Below are positions 1-6,284 of a stretch of 7,216 nucleotides of DNA, piece after piece. A model generated the notes under the pieces. It had not been told where the DNA came from. It saw only the letters and a list, made by a program, of their open reading frames with translations, and did no database searches. The position numbers and the translations under genes were made by a program. Positions within the stretch are counted from its first letter, which is position 1; every line of letters starts with the position of its first letter. The DNA is from Hyphomicrobiales bacterium (GTDB lineage: Bacteria; Pseudomonadota; Alphaproteobacteria; Rhizobiales; Aestuariivirgaceae): positions 1 to 7,216 of the forward strand of contig JALUFY010000433.1 of NCBI GenBank assembly GCA_027051995.1, written 5' to 3'.

Positions 1-1
1 C

Positions 2-313
2 AGCGATGTGCTGACCGCCGCCTCGGGCATGGAGTCGGCAGCCATCCTGCGGGCGCGCGGGGCGGATATCGGGCTGGTCATCGCCGACTATCATCTGGAC
101 GACGAGGAGGGGCTGAACGTCATCGAGACGCTGCGGGCGCTGGCCGGGTGGCCCGTTCCGGCGGTGCTGATCACCGCCGACCGCTCGCGGGAGGTGCGCG
201 AAAAGGCCGAGGCGCGCGGCGTCACCTATCTGCGCAAGCCCGTCAAGCCCGCCGCCCTGCGCGCCGTGATGCGCCAGAGCCGCCTTTCCGCGCGGCGGCA
301 GGCGGCGGAATAG
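2..313 (+). CDS. C-terminal receiver (REC) domain of a probable hybrid sensor histidine kinase, 5'-truncated by the window edge
   Basis: The reading frame is open from the first base, so the gene starts upstream and only about 103 C-terminal residues are visible. They match the back two-thirds of a CheY-like receiver domain. The phospho-acceptor aspartate is in the strand VIADYHL (codon 86-88), the conserved Thr in VLITAD (codon 173-175), and the conserved Lys in the LRKPVKP loop (codon 236-238). The protein ends about 20 residues after that loop with a basic tail, so the receiver is the last domain and no DNA-binding output domain follows. The DYHLDD and KPVKPAALRAVM style is typical of receivers that end PAS-containing hybrid kinases in Alphaproteobacteria. 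This is family knowledge; the kinase core itself is not visible. A stand-alone receiver is possible but less likely. It converges with rmuC and has no visible link to the transporter operon. Confidence 0.85.
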   Translation, partial: SDVLTAASGMESAAILRARGADIGLVIADYHLDDEEGLNVIETLRALAGWPVPAVLITADRSREVREKAEARGVTYLRKPVKPAALRAVMRQSRLSARRQAAE

Positions 314-345
314 CCGGGCGGCGAAAAGCTCCTTCCCTGCGCCCC

Positions 346-1524
346 TTACTCCTCGCCGCGCGTGGAGACGATGCGGGGCCTTGGCGGGTCTTGCGGGACT
401 GTTTCCGGGGCGGGCGGCTCGTCCAGCTCCAGAGTTTCGATCTTCAGGCCGCGGCGGGAAATCTTCTCGGTTGACGTGACGATCCTGTCGATGTCGGCGC
501 TGGCCTGGCCGAAATGCCTTTGCAGGCCGGCGACGCGCTGGCGCAGGCGCTCCAGGTCGGCCAGCAGATGGCCCACCTCGCGCTGGATGAGACCGGCGGC
601 CTCGCGCATGCGGGCGTCCTTGTAGATGGCCTGCATGGTCTGCACCATGAGCATGAGCACATTGGGCGAGGCGAGGATGACGCGCGCCTTGTGGGCCTTC
701 TGGATGATGTCCTCGTGATGCTCGTAGAGCTCGGCGTAGATGGATTCGGAGGGCACGAACATGATGGCCGTCTCGTGCGTCTCGCCGGGGATCAGGTATT
801 TGGTGGAAATGTCGCGGATGTGCTTGCCGATGTCATTGCGCAGCTGGCGGACGGCTCTTTGGCGCTCCTCCGCGCCGCGCGCTTCGCGGATGGCCTCGAA
901 GGCCTCGAGGGGGAACTTGGCGTCCACCACCACCTTGAGATCGCTGTCGGGCATGCGGATGAGGCAATCGGGCCTGGAGCCGTTGGACAGGGTGGCCTGA
1001 TAGTCATAGGCGCTGGCGGGCAGGGCGTCGGTGACGATGGCCTCCATGCGCGCCTGGCCGAAGGCGCCGCGCGTCTGCTTGTCGGCAAGAATGTGCTGAA
1101 GGGTGACCACCTCGCCGGAGAGGCGGGTGATGTTGGCCTGGGCCTGATCGATGACGGCCAGCCGCTCGGCCAGTTTCTCCAGATGCCCGGCGGTGCGCTC
1201 GGCCTGTTCGCGCAATCCCGCGCCGACGCGGGTGGAGACATTGTCCAGCCGCTCGGTGAGCATGCGCGCGATATGGGCGTCGCGGGCCGAGGAAACCTCC
1301 GCCTGCTGGCGCATCTGCCCGGCCATCTCGGCCAGACGGCGCTCCAGCTCGCGGGCGTGGCGGCGGGCGGCCTCGTGCTCGCGGGCGCGGCCGCGCGCGG
1401 CGCGCCAGCTCATGAACAGGGTGAGCAGGAGCAGCAGAAGAGCGAGCGCGCCGCCAGCCAGGGCCGCCTCGCCCCAGGTGACGGCCCGCTGGCCGATGAT
1501 GATTGCCGTGGCGCCGAAATCCAT
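346..1524 (-). CDS. rmuC: DNA recombination protein RmuC
   Basis: The protein has 392 residues. An N-terminal membrane helix lies at about residues 20-39 (leucine-rich, followed by RAARGR). A charged coiled coil spans about 41-145, and the RmuC core about 146-360. The core shows TRGAFGQ (151-157), RPDCLI (184-189), VVVDAKFPLEAF (198-209, with D201 and K203 of the PD-(D/E)xK-like fold), MFVPSE (255-260) and ILASPNVL (283-290). A proline-rich, acidic tail ends the protein. RmuC in E. coli limits inversions at short inverted repeats and is thought to act as a nuclease; the activity here is inferred from homology. The frame stays open upstream of the start for about 80 codons, but that translation has no RmuC character. 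I placed the start at the ATG just before the membrane helix. No strong Shine-Dalgarno precedes it, and a GTG three codons upstream is an alternative. Its 3' end faces the receiver-domain gene 32 bases away, with no clear terminator between them. Confidence 0.95.
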   Translation of the reverse strand: MDFGATAIIIGQRAVTWGEAALAGGALALLLLLLTLFMSWRAARGRAREHEAARRHARELERRLAEMAGQMRQQAEVSSARDAHIARMLTERLDNVSTRVGAGLREQAERTAGHLEKLAERLAVIDQAQANITRLSGEVVTLQHILADKQTRGAFGQARMEAIVTDALPASAYDYQATLSNGSRPDCLIRMPDSDLKVVVDAKFPLEAFEAIREARGAEERQRAVRQLRNDIGKHIRDISTKYLIPGETHETAIMFVPSESIYAELYEHHEDIIQKAHKARVILASPNVLMLMVQTMQAIYKDARMREAAGLIQREVGHLLADLERLRQRVAGLQRHFGQASADIDRIVTSTEKISRRGLKIETLELDEPPAPETVPQDPPRPRIVSTRGEE

Positions 1525-1651
1525 GGGGCGCACTCTAGCGCGATTCGCAATGTAGAATAAAGAGCGAACATTTCTCCGGTTCACACAAAATGAAAACTTT
1601 TTCGCGCAACGGGGCCCGATTGGTGGTAAGAAAACAGAACCAGATGCGCCC

Positions 1652-1689
1652 CTTGCGGCCCGGCAAGACCGGCTCCGGCAAAGAGCCGG
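1652..1689. repeat. Two adjacent short inverted repeats upstream of the transporter promoter
   Basis: CTTGC (1652-1656) and GCAAG (1663-1667) form a 5-bp dyad with a 6-base centre. Immediately after it, CCGGCTC (1669-1675) and GAGCCGG (1683-1689) form a perfect 7-bp dyad with a 7-base centre. They lie upstream of the candidate -35 box, so if that promoter is right they act as DNA, for example as regulator sites, and not as mRNA structure for the operon. They could also lie in a leader transcript of rmuC on the other strand. No T-run follows, which argues against an intrinsic terminator. Short GC-rich dyads can arise by chance in DNA of this composition. Confidence 0.4.
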
Positions 1690-1704
1690 GTTGTAATTCC
1701 CGGC
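1685..1704. promoter_or_regulatory. Inverted repeat framing the -35 box (possible operator)
   Basis: GCCGGG (1685-1690) and CCCGGC (1699-1704) are perfect inverted arms around the 8-base centre TTGTAATT, which contains the candidate -35 box. The left arm shares bases 1685-1689 with the GAGCCGG arm of the upstream dyad, so the two structures cannot form together. A dimeric repressor bound here would block RNA polymerase. This role is inference; no known operator consensus is recognised. Confidence 0.35.
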
Positions 1705-1718
1705 CCGTGGCGCATAAT
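1691..1718 (+). promoter_or_regulatory. Candidate sigma-70-type promoter of the ABC transporter operon
   Basis: TTGTAA (1691-1696, 4 of 6 to TTGACA) and CATAAT (1713-1718, 5 of 6 to TATAAT) are separated by 16 bases. This is the best such pair in the divergent intergenic region and lies on the correct strand. It would start transcription near 1725 and give a leader of about 70 bases before the binding-protein gene. Both boxes are locally AT-rich islands inside very GC-rich sequence, which supports the call. The assignment is by eye only. Confidence 0.45.
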
Positions 1719-1725
1719 ACCGCCA
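1708..1725. promoter_or_regulatory. Inverted repeat framing the -10 box (possible operator)
   Basis: TGGCG (1708-1712) and CGCCA (1721-1725) are perfect inverted arms around the 8-base centre CATAATAC, which carries the candidate -10 box. The centre-to-centre distance to the inverted repeat around the -35 box is 22 bases, about two turns of the helix. That spacing would put two bound dimers on the same face. No regulator gene of an obvious type is visible in the window, so the binding protein, if any, is unknown. Confidence 0.35.
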
Positions 1726-1726
1726 T

Positions 1727-1756
1727 CCGGTTTGCCCGCACGGGCGGGAAAGCCGG
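1727..1756 (+). promoter_or_regulatory. Imperfect 12-bp hairpin at the predicted 5' end of the operon mRNA
   Basis: The left arm is CCGG, TTT, an unpaired G (1734) and CCCGC (1735-1739). The loop is ACGG (1740-1743). The right arm is GCGGG (1744-1748), AAA (1749-1751), an unpaired G (1752) and CCGG (1753-1756). This gives 12 base pairs with two single-base bulges. It starts within a few bases of the predicted transcription start and ends about 20 bases before the Shine-Dalgarno, leaving an A-rich unpaired stretch before the start codon. Such 5' stem-loops can protect mRNA from decay. It is not followed by a T-run, so it is not a classic terminator. Confidence 0.4.
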
Positions 1757-1777
1757 GGGAACAACGATAAATCAAAC

Positions 1778-1784
1778 AGGGAGG
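1778..1784 (+). promoter_or_regulatory. Ribosome binding site deciding the binding-protein start
   Basis: AGGGAGG is a strong Shine-Dalgarno that fixes the ATG at 1797 as the start. The gap of 12 bases is somewhat long. The frame is also open upstream to an ATG at 1590, but that would put about 69 basic, non-secretory residues before the signal peptide. Confidence 0.7.
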
Positions 1785-1796
1785 ATCAAGACCATC

Positions 1797-3398
1797 ATGC
1801 TGAAACAGATTTTTTACGGCGCCGCCAGCCTGGCCGCGCTCATCGCCGCGGGCGCCACCGGCTCCGCCGCGCAGGCCGGAACGCCGGCCGACACGCTGGT
1901 CATCGCCGACAAGATCGATGACCTGATCACGCTCGATCCGGCGCAGAGCTTCGAGTTCTCGGGCGCGGAATACAATCTCAACGTCTATGACAAGCTGCTG
2001 GCCTTCGACCCGAAGAACCTCGGGCCGCTGGTTCCCGGCCTGGCCGCCAGCTGGTCGCTGGCCGATGACGGAGTGACCTACACCTTCAAGATGCGCAAGG
2101 GCATCAGGTTCCATTCCGGCAATCCGGTGACGGCGAAGGACGCCGCCTTCTCGCTGCGCCGCGCCATCAAGCTGAAAAAGACGCCGTCGTTCATCCTCAC
2201 CCAGTTCGGGTTCACCCCGGAGAACGTGGACAAGATGATCCGGGCCACGGATGACGAAACCCTCGTCATGGTGACCGACAGGCCCTATGCGCCGTCGTTC
2301 GTCTACAACTGCCTGACCGCCACCATCGGCTCCATCGTCGATTCCAAGCTGGTGATGGAGCATGAAAAGGACGGCGATCTGGGCAACCTGTGGCTGAAGA
2401 CCCATGACGCGGGCACCGGCGCCTACAAGCTGCGTATCTGGAAGCCCAACGAGCTTTACGCCCTGGACGCCGCCGGAGACTACTTCCGCGGCAAGGTGGC
2501 CATGAAGCACGTCTTCGTGCGTCACATCGACGAGTCTTCCTCGCAGCGGCTGCTGCTGGAGAAGGGCGACGTGGACATCGCGCGCAAGCTGACGCCCGAC
2601 GACATCGCCGCCATCGCCTCCAACAAGGATCTGAAGGTCGAGAACGACCTGAAGGGCCGGATCATGTATTTCTCGCTCAACCAGAAAAACAAGATTCTCG
2701 CCAATCCGAAGGTGCGGCTGGCGATGAAGTATCTGGTGGACTACGAGGGCATGACCAAGTCCTTCCTGCGCGGCCAGTATGTGGTGCATCAGGCCTTCGA
2801 GCCGCTGACCTATCTGGGCGAGCTGAAGGACAATCCCTATCATCTGGACGTGGCCAAGGCCAAGAGTCTGCTCAAGGAGGCCGGCTACCCGGACGGCTTC
2901 AGCGTGAAGATCCATGTGCGCAACGCCCAGGACAGGCTGGAGATCGCCCAGTCGCTGCAGAACACCTTCGGCCAGGCCGGCATCAAGGCCGAGCTGGTGG
3001 TGGGCACCGGCAAGCAGACGCTGACGGTCTACCGCGCCCGCAAGCATGACATCTACATGGGCGCGTGGGGCCCGGATTATCCCGATCCCAACACCAACGC
3101 CGACACCTTCGCCTCCAACCCGGACAACCGCGACGAAGCGAAGCTGACCGGCAAGCTGGCCTGGCGCAACGCCTGGGACATTCCGGAGCTGACGAAGCAG
3201 ACCAAGGCCGCCGTCATCGAGCGCGACACCGCCAAGCGCGCCCAGATGTATGTGGACATCCAGCGCAAGGTGCAGAAGGACGGCCCCTTCGCCATCATGT
3301 TCCAGAAGATCATTCAGTCGGCCATGCGCAAGAACGTCAACGGGTTCGTGACCGGCGGCGCCATTTCCAACGCCCATTACTGGACGGTGACCAAGTGA
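1797..3398 (+). CDS. ABC transporter periplasmic substrate-binding protein, family 5 (peptide/nickel type)
   Basis: The protein has 533 residues, the usual length for this family. Residues 1-27 form a Sec signal peptide (MLKQ, then an Ala-rich hydrophobic core, with cleavage predicted after AQA). There is no lipobox cysteine, so it should be a soluble periplasmic protein. The mature part shows family-5 hallmarks. LVPGLAASWSLADDGVTYTFKMRKGIRFHSG is near the N-terminus of the mature domain, AGTGAYKL with DYFRG lies in the middle, and the lobe region WGPDYPDP has W424, D427 and D430. In characterised relatives such as DppA and OppA this last region lines the ligand pocket. It is first in a five-gene operon with two permeases and two ATPases. 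A di- or oligopeptide is the default ligand, but opines, glutathione or metal chelates are also carried by this family and cannot be excluded. Expression is likely driven by the candidate promoter at 1691-1718. Confidence 0.93.
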   Translation: MLKQIFYGAASLAALIAAGATGSAAQAGTPADTLVIADKIDDLITLDPAQSFEFSGAEYNLNVYDKLLAFDPKNLGPLVPGLAASWSLADDGVTYTFKMRKGIRFHSGNPVTAKDAAFSLRRAIKLKKTPSFILTQFGFTPENVDKMIRATDDETLVMVTDRPYAPSFVYNCLTATIGSIVDSKLVMEHEKDGDLGNLWLKTHDAGTGAYKLRIWKPNELYALDAAGDYFRGKVAMKHVFVRHIDESSSQRLLLEKGDVDIARKLTPDDIAAIASNKDLKVENDLKGRIMYFSLNQKNKILANPKVRLAMKYLVDYEGMTKSFLRGQYVVHQAFEPLTYLGELKDNPYHLDVAKAKSLLKEAGYPDGFSVKIHVRNAQDRLEIAQSLQNTFGQAGIKAELVVGTGKQTLTVYRARKHDIYMGAWGPDYPDPNTNADTFASNPDNRDEAKLTGKLAWRNAWDIPELTKQTKAAVIERDTAKRAQMYVDIQRKVQKDGPFAIMFQKIIQSAMRKNVNGFVTGGAISNAHYWTVTK

Positions 3399-3404
3399 CC
3401 TTCC

Positions 3405-3410
3405 GGAGGG
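3405..3410 (+). promoter_or_regulatory. Ribosome binding site supporting a GTG start of the first permease
   Basis: GGAGGG lies 7 bases before GTG at 3418 in the 19-base gap after the binding-protein stop. The nearby ATG at 3427 is in another frame, so GTG is the start. Confidence 0.8.
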
Positions 3411-3417
3411 AGCCGGC

Positions 3418-4485
3418 GTGAACGCGCATGCAACGAAACAGGGGGGAGGAGGCGCGGGCCTCCTCTCCCTGCTGGCGCGGATCAGGCCCGCGCTCAATTT
3501 CATCACGGCGCTGGCGGTGACCTTTCTGGGGCTGCTGGCCATCACCTTCTTCATCGGCCGGGTCATTCCCATCGATCCGGTCATTTCCGTCGTCGGCGAG
3601 CGCGCGCCAAGGGAAGTCTACGAGGCGGCGCGCAAGGCCATGGGCCTGGACAAGCCGCTGATCGAGCAGTTTCTCATCTATCTGTGGCAGGTGCTGCACG
3701 GCGATCTGGGCTATTCGCTGCTGACCTCGCATCCGGTGCTGGAGGACATCAAGCGCGTCGTGCCGGCCACCTTCGAGCTGGCCACGGTGGCGACGATCCT
3801 CGGCGTGCTCACCGGCGTTCCCGCCGGCGTCATCGCCGCCGTCAAGGCCGGGCGCTGGCCGGATCACATCATCCGCGTGCTGGGTCTCATCGGCTATTCG
3901 GTGCCGGTGTTCTGGCTCGGCCTGATGGGCCTTCTGCTGTTCTACGGCAAGCTGGGCTGGGTTTCCGGGCCGGGGCGGCTGGACATCTTCTATGACGGCG
4001 TGGTGCCGCAGGTGACCGGCATGATCCTCATCGACAGCCTGCTGGCCGGGGACTGGGGCATCTTCAAGAACGCGGTTTCGCACATCATCCTGCCCGCGGC
4101 CATGCTGGGATACTATTCGCTGGCCTATATCTCGCGCATGACGCGCTCCTTCATGATCGAACAGCTGGGGCAGGAATACATCACCACGGCGAGGGTGAAA
4201 GGCATGAGCGAGCGCCGGGTGATCTGGAAGCACGCCCTTGGCAACGTCATGGTGCCGCTGATCACCGTCATCGCGCTGTCCTACGCGGCGCTGCTGGAAG
4301 GCTCGGTGCTGACCGAAACCGTCTTCGCCTGGCCGGGGCTGGGCTTCTACATCACCACGGCGCTGATGTCGGCGGACATGTCGGCGGTGCTGGGCGGCAC
4401 CATCGTCGTCGGCATGGTGTTCGTCGGGCTGAACCTGTTCTCCGATTTCCTCTACAGATTTTTCGATCCGAGGGCGAAGCTATGA
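3418..4485 (+). CDS. Peptide-type ABC transporter permease (DppB/OppB family)
   Basis: This is a 355-residue inner-membrane permease. The first membrane helix lies at about residues 28-48. It is followed by a periplasmic segment with the B-type signatures MGLDKPLIEQFLIYL and GDLGYSLLTSHPVLEDI. Several more helices follow, then the TGMILIDSLLAGD loop typical of this subfamily. The EAA loop, which docks to the ATPase, starts at E253 (EYITTARVKGMSERRVIWKH). The protein ends in FDPRAKL. A glycine-rich cytoplasmic N-terminus precedes the first helix. The gene starts with GTG and its stop overlaps the next start (ATGA at 4482-4485), indicating translational coupling to its heterodimer partner. Family assignment is secure; substrate is not readable from the permease. 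Confidence 0.93.
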   Translation: MNAHATKQGGGGAGLLSLLARIRPALNFITALAVTFLGLLAITFFIGRVIPIDPVISVVGERAPREVYEAARKAMGLDKPLIEQFLIYLWQVLHGDLGYSLLTSHPVLEDIKRVVPATFELATVATILGVLTGVPAGVIAAVKAGRWPDHIIRVLGLIGYSVPVFWLGLMGLLLFYGKLGWVSGPGRLDIFYDGVVPQVTGMILIDSLLAGDWGIFKNAVSHIILPAAMLGYYSLAYISRMTRSFMIEQLGQEYITTARVKGMSERRVIWKHALGNVMVPLITVIALSYAALLEGSVLTETVFAWPGLGFYITTALMSADMSAVLGGTIVVGMVFVGLNLFSDFLYRFFDPRAKL

Positions 4486-5435
4486 GCGATCAGCAAAAAC
4501 CCGCCGCGCCGCCGGACGCGCCATCGGGCGCGGGCGGCCTGCGCGCCTGGCTGGAATCGGAGACGCCGCGCTCGGCCTTTCAGGCCAGATGCGTGCAGAT
4601 GTGGCTGAGCTGGCTGAAGTTCTCGGCCAATCCGCTGGCGCTTACAGGTCTGCTCATCATCATCGCGCTGGTGCTCATGGCCGTTTTCGCGCCGCTGCTG
4701 GTCACGCACGATCCGCTGGCGCAGGATCTGGCGGGGCGTCTTCTGCCGCCCGGCGCGAAAGGCCACTGGCTGGGCACCGACGGGCTGGGCCGCGACATCT
4801 ATTCGCGCATCGTGGCGGGCGCGCGCATCACGCTCTACATCGTGGCGCTGGTGACCATCACCGCGCCGCTCTTCGGCCTGCTGGTGGGCACCCTGGCGGG
4901 ATATTTCGGCGGCTGGACGGACGTCGTGCTGATGCGCGTCACGGACATCTTCCTGGCCTTCCCGAAGCTTATTCTGGCGCTGGCCTTCGTCGCCGCGCTG
5001 GGGCCGGGCATCGGCAACGCCATTCTGGCCATCGCCATCACCAGCTGGCCGCCCTACGCGCGCATCGCGCGGGCCGAGACGCTGACCATACGCAAGTCGG
5101 ATTTCATCTTCGCCTCGCGGCTTCAGGGGGCGTCTCCGGCGCGCATCGTGGCGGCCCATGTCATGCCTTTGTGCATCTCCTCGGTGATCGTGCGGGTGAC
5201 GCTGGACATGGCCGGCATCATCCTGACGGCGGCCGGACTTGGCTTTCTCGGCCTTGGCGCGCAGCCGCCCATGCCGGAATGGGGCGCGATGATCTCCGAG
5301 GGCCGCAAGTTCCTGCTCAATCAGTGGTGGGTGGCGACCATGCCGGGGCTGGCCATCTTCACCGTCTCGCTGGGCTTCAACCTGCTGGGCGATGGGCTGC
5401 GCGACGCGCTTGATCCGAGGAGCGGGCAGTCATGA
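4482..5435 (+). CDS. Peptide-type ABC transporter permease (DppC/OppC family)
   Basis: This is the 317-residue second permease. A cytoplasmic, Pro/Ala-rich N-terminus of about 45 residues leads into the first helix (about 53-73), the OppC-type N-terminal region. The C-type signature WLGTDGLGRDIYSRIVAGAR follows at 96-115. Further helices lead to the EAA loop at about 207-229 (DFIFASRLQGASPARIVAAHVMP), then GLGFLGLGAQPPMPEWGAM and the end GDGLRDALDPRSGQS. These are standard for the C-type partner that pairs with a B-type permease. The start overlaps the previous stop by four bases, with GAGGG at 4470-4474 as ribosome binding site. Its own stop overlaps the next start in the same way. No frame damage or missing segment is seen. 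Confidence 0.93.
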   Translation: MSDQQKPAAPPDAPSGAGGLRAWLESETPRSAFQARCVQMWLSWLKFSANPLALTGLLIIIALVLMAVFAPLLVTHDPLAQDLAGRLLPPGAKGHWLGTDGLGRDIYSRIVAGARITLYIVALVTITAPLFGLLVGTLAGYFGGWTDVVLMRVTDIFLAFPKLILALAFVAALGPGIGNAILAIAITSWPPYARIARAETLTIRKSDFIFASRLQGASPARIVAAHVMPLCISSVIVRVTLDMAGIILTAAGLGFLGLGAQPPMPEWGAMISEGRKFLLNQWWVATMPGLAIFTVSLGFNLLGDGLRDALDPRSGQS

Positions 5436-6283
5436 GCGCGCGGAACAGACCCCTTCTGGACATCGAAGACCTGCGTGTGGACTTTCACGGCCGCACGCGG
5501 GTGACGCACGCGGTGCGCGGGCTCTCGCTGCGCATGGGGCGGGAGAAAATCGGCATCGTCGGCGAATCGGGATCGGGCAAGTCGGTCACCGGCCGGGCCA
5601 TCCTGAAGCTCATCCGCCCGCCGGGGGTGGTGCGGGCCAGAAAACTGATGTTCGACGGCGTGGACATCATGACGGCGGACGAGAAGACCATGCGCGCCAT
5701 CCGCGGGGCGCGGGCCTCGATGATCATGCAGGACCCGAAATATTCGCTCAACCCGGTGATGCGGGTGGGCGATCAGATCGCCGAAGCCTACGTGATGCAC
5801 AAGAAGGTCTCCTCCAGGGAGGCCAGGGCGCGGGCGCTGGCGATGCTGGAGGCGGTGAAAATCCGCGATCCGGAGCGCGTCTACAAGGCCTATCCGCACG
5901 AGCTCTCCGGCGGCATGGGCCAGCGGGTGATGATCGCCATGATGCTGATCCCCGAGCCTGACCTTCTGATCGCGGACGAGCCGACATCGGCGCTGGACGT
6001 GACCGTGTCCATGCAGATTCTGGCCATCATGGACGATCTGGTGAGCAGGCGCGGCATGGGCCTTCTGTTCATCTCGCATGACCTGAACCTCGTGGCCTCG
6101 TTCTGCGACAAGGTGGTCATCATGTATGCCGGGCGCGTCATGGAGGTGTGCGAGGCCTCCAGGCTGCGCGAGGCGAAGCATCCCTACACGCGGGGCCTGC
6201 TGGCCTCGCTGCCGGAAATCGGCGTGGTAAAGGAGAAGCTTGAAGTGCTCAAGCGCGATCCCGCATGGCTCAAGGAGGCCTGA
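5432..6283 (+). CDS. Peptide-type ABC transporter ATP-binding protein (DppD/OppD-like, short form)
   Basis: This 283-residue ATPase has all the catalytic motifs. They are Walker A GESGSGKS (44-51), Q-loop MQDPKYSLNP (Q100), signature LSGGMGQR (158-165), Walker B LLIADEP (178-184, with E183), D-loop SALD (186-189) and the switch histidine in ISHDL (H216). The signature has G163 where many relatives have Arg. HPYTRGLLASLP (250-261) marks the start of the oligopeptide-type C-terminal region, but the protein stops about 20 residues later. It therefore lacks the cysteine-bearing extension of the longer Opp/Dpp ATPases (about 320-335 residues). NikD-type ATPases are also short, so length alone does not give the substrate. 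GAGGAG at 5417-5422 is the likely ribosome binding site. The gene overlaps the upstream permease by four bases and is followed one base later by the second ATPase. Confidence 0.93.
   Translation: MSARNRPLLDIEDLRVDFHGRTRVTHAVRGLSLRMGREKIGIVGESGSGKSVTGRAILKLIRPPGVVRARKLMFDGVDIMTADEKTMRAIRGARASMIMQDPKYSLNPVMRVGDQIAEAYVMHKKVSSREARARALAMLEAVKIRDPERVYKAYPHELSGGMGQRVMIAMMLIPEPDLLIADEPTSALDVTVSMQILAIMDDLVSRRGMGLLFISHDLNLVASFCDKVVIMYAGRVMEVCEASRLREAKHPYTRGLLASLPEIGVVKEKLEVLKRDPAWLKEA
6272..6278 (+). promoter_or_regulatory. Ribosome binding site deciding the second ATPase start
   Basis: AAGGAGG lies in the last codons of the first ATPase, 6 bases before the ATG at 6285. An in-frame ATG at 6240 lies inside the upstream gene and would add 15 non-conserved residues, so 6285 is preferred. 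Confidence 0.8.
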
Positions 6284-6284
6284 C

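Noticed and set aside
314..345. A bidirectional terminator between the receiver gene and rmuC
   Set aside because: The 32-base gap contains no clear stem with a T-run on either strand. The only pairing is a 6-bp GC stem reaching into rmuC with a loop of about 29 bases.
1566..1582. GAAC-N9-GTTC upstream of rmuC as a possible SOS (LexA) box
   Set aside because: The alphaproteobacterial LexA box is a direct repeat of GTTC with 7 bases between. This one is inverted with 9 bases, so the match is not good enough.
1590..1796. An upstream in-frame start for the binding protein at 1590
   Set aside because: It would add 69 basic residues before a clear signal peptide and would run across the candidate promoter. 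The strong Shine-Dalgarno at 1778-1784 supports 1797.
1640..1796. A metabolite riboswitch in the operon leader
   Set aside because: The region has several hairpins, but I see no conserved core of a known class such as cobalamin, TPP, SAM-II or glycine. The dyads are better explained as promoter-associated DNA sites or a simple 5' hairpin.
1581..3584. A 667-codon open frame on the minus strand opposite the binding protein, and similar long open frames at 514-1560 (+) and 5321-6337 (-)
   Set aside because: They lie opposite or across well-supported genes, have low-complexity His/Gly/Arg/Leu-rich translations with no recognisable domain, and are expected from GC-rich codon bias, where antisense stops are rare.
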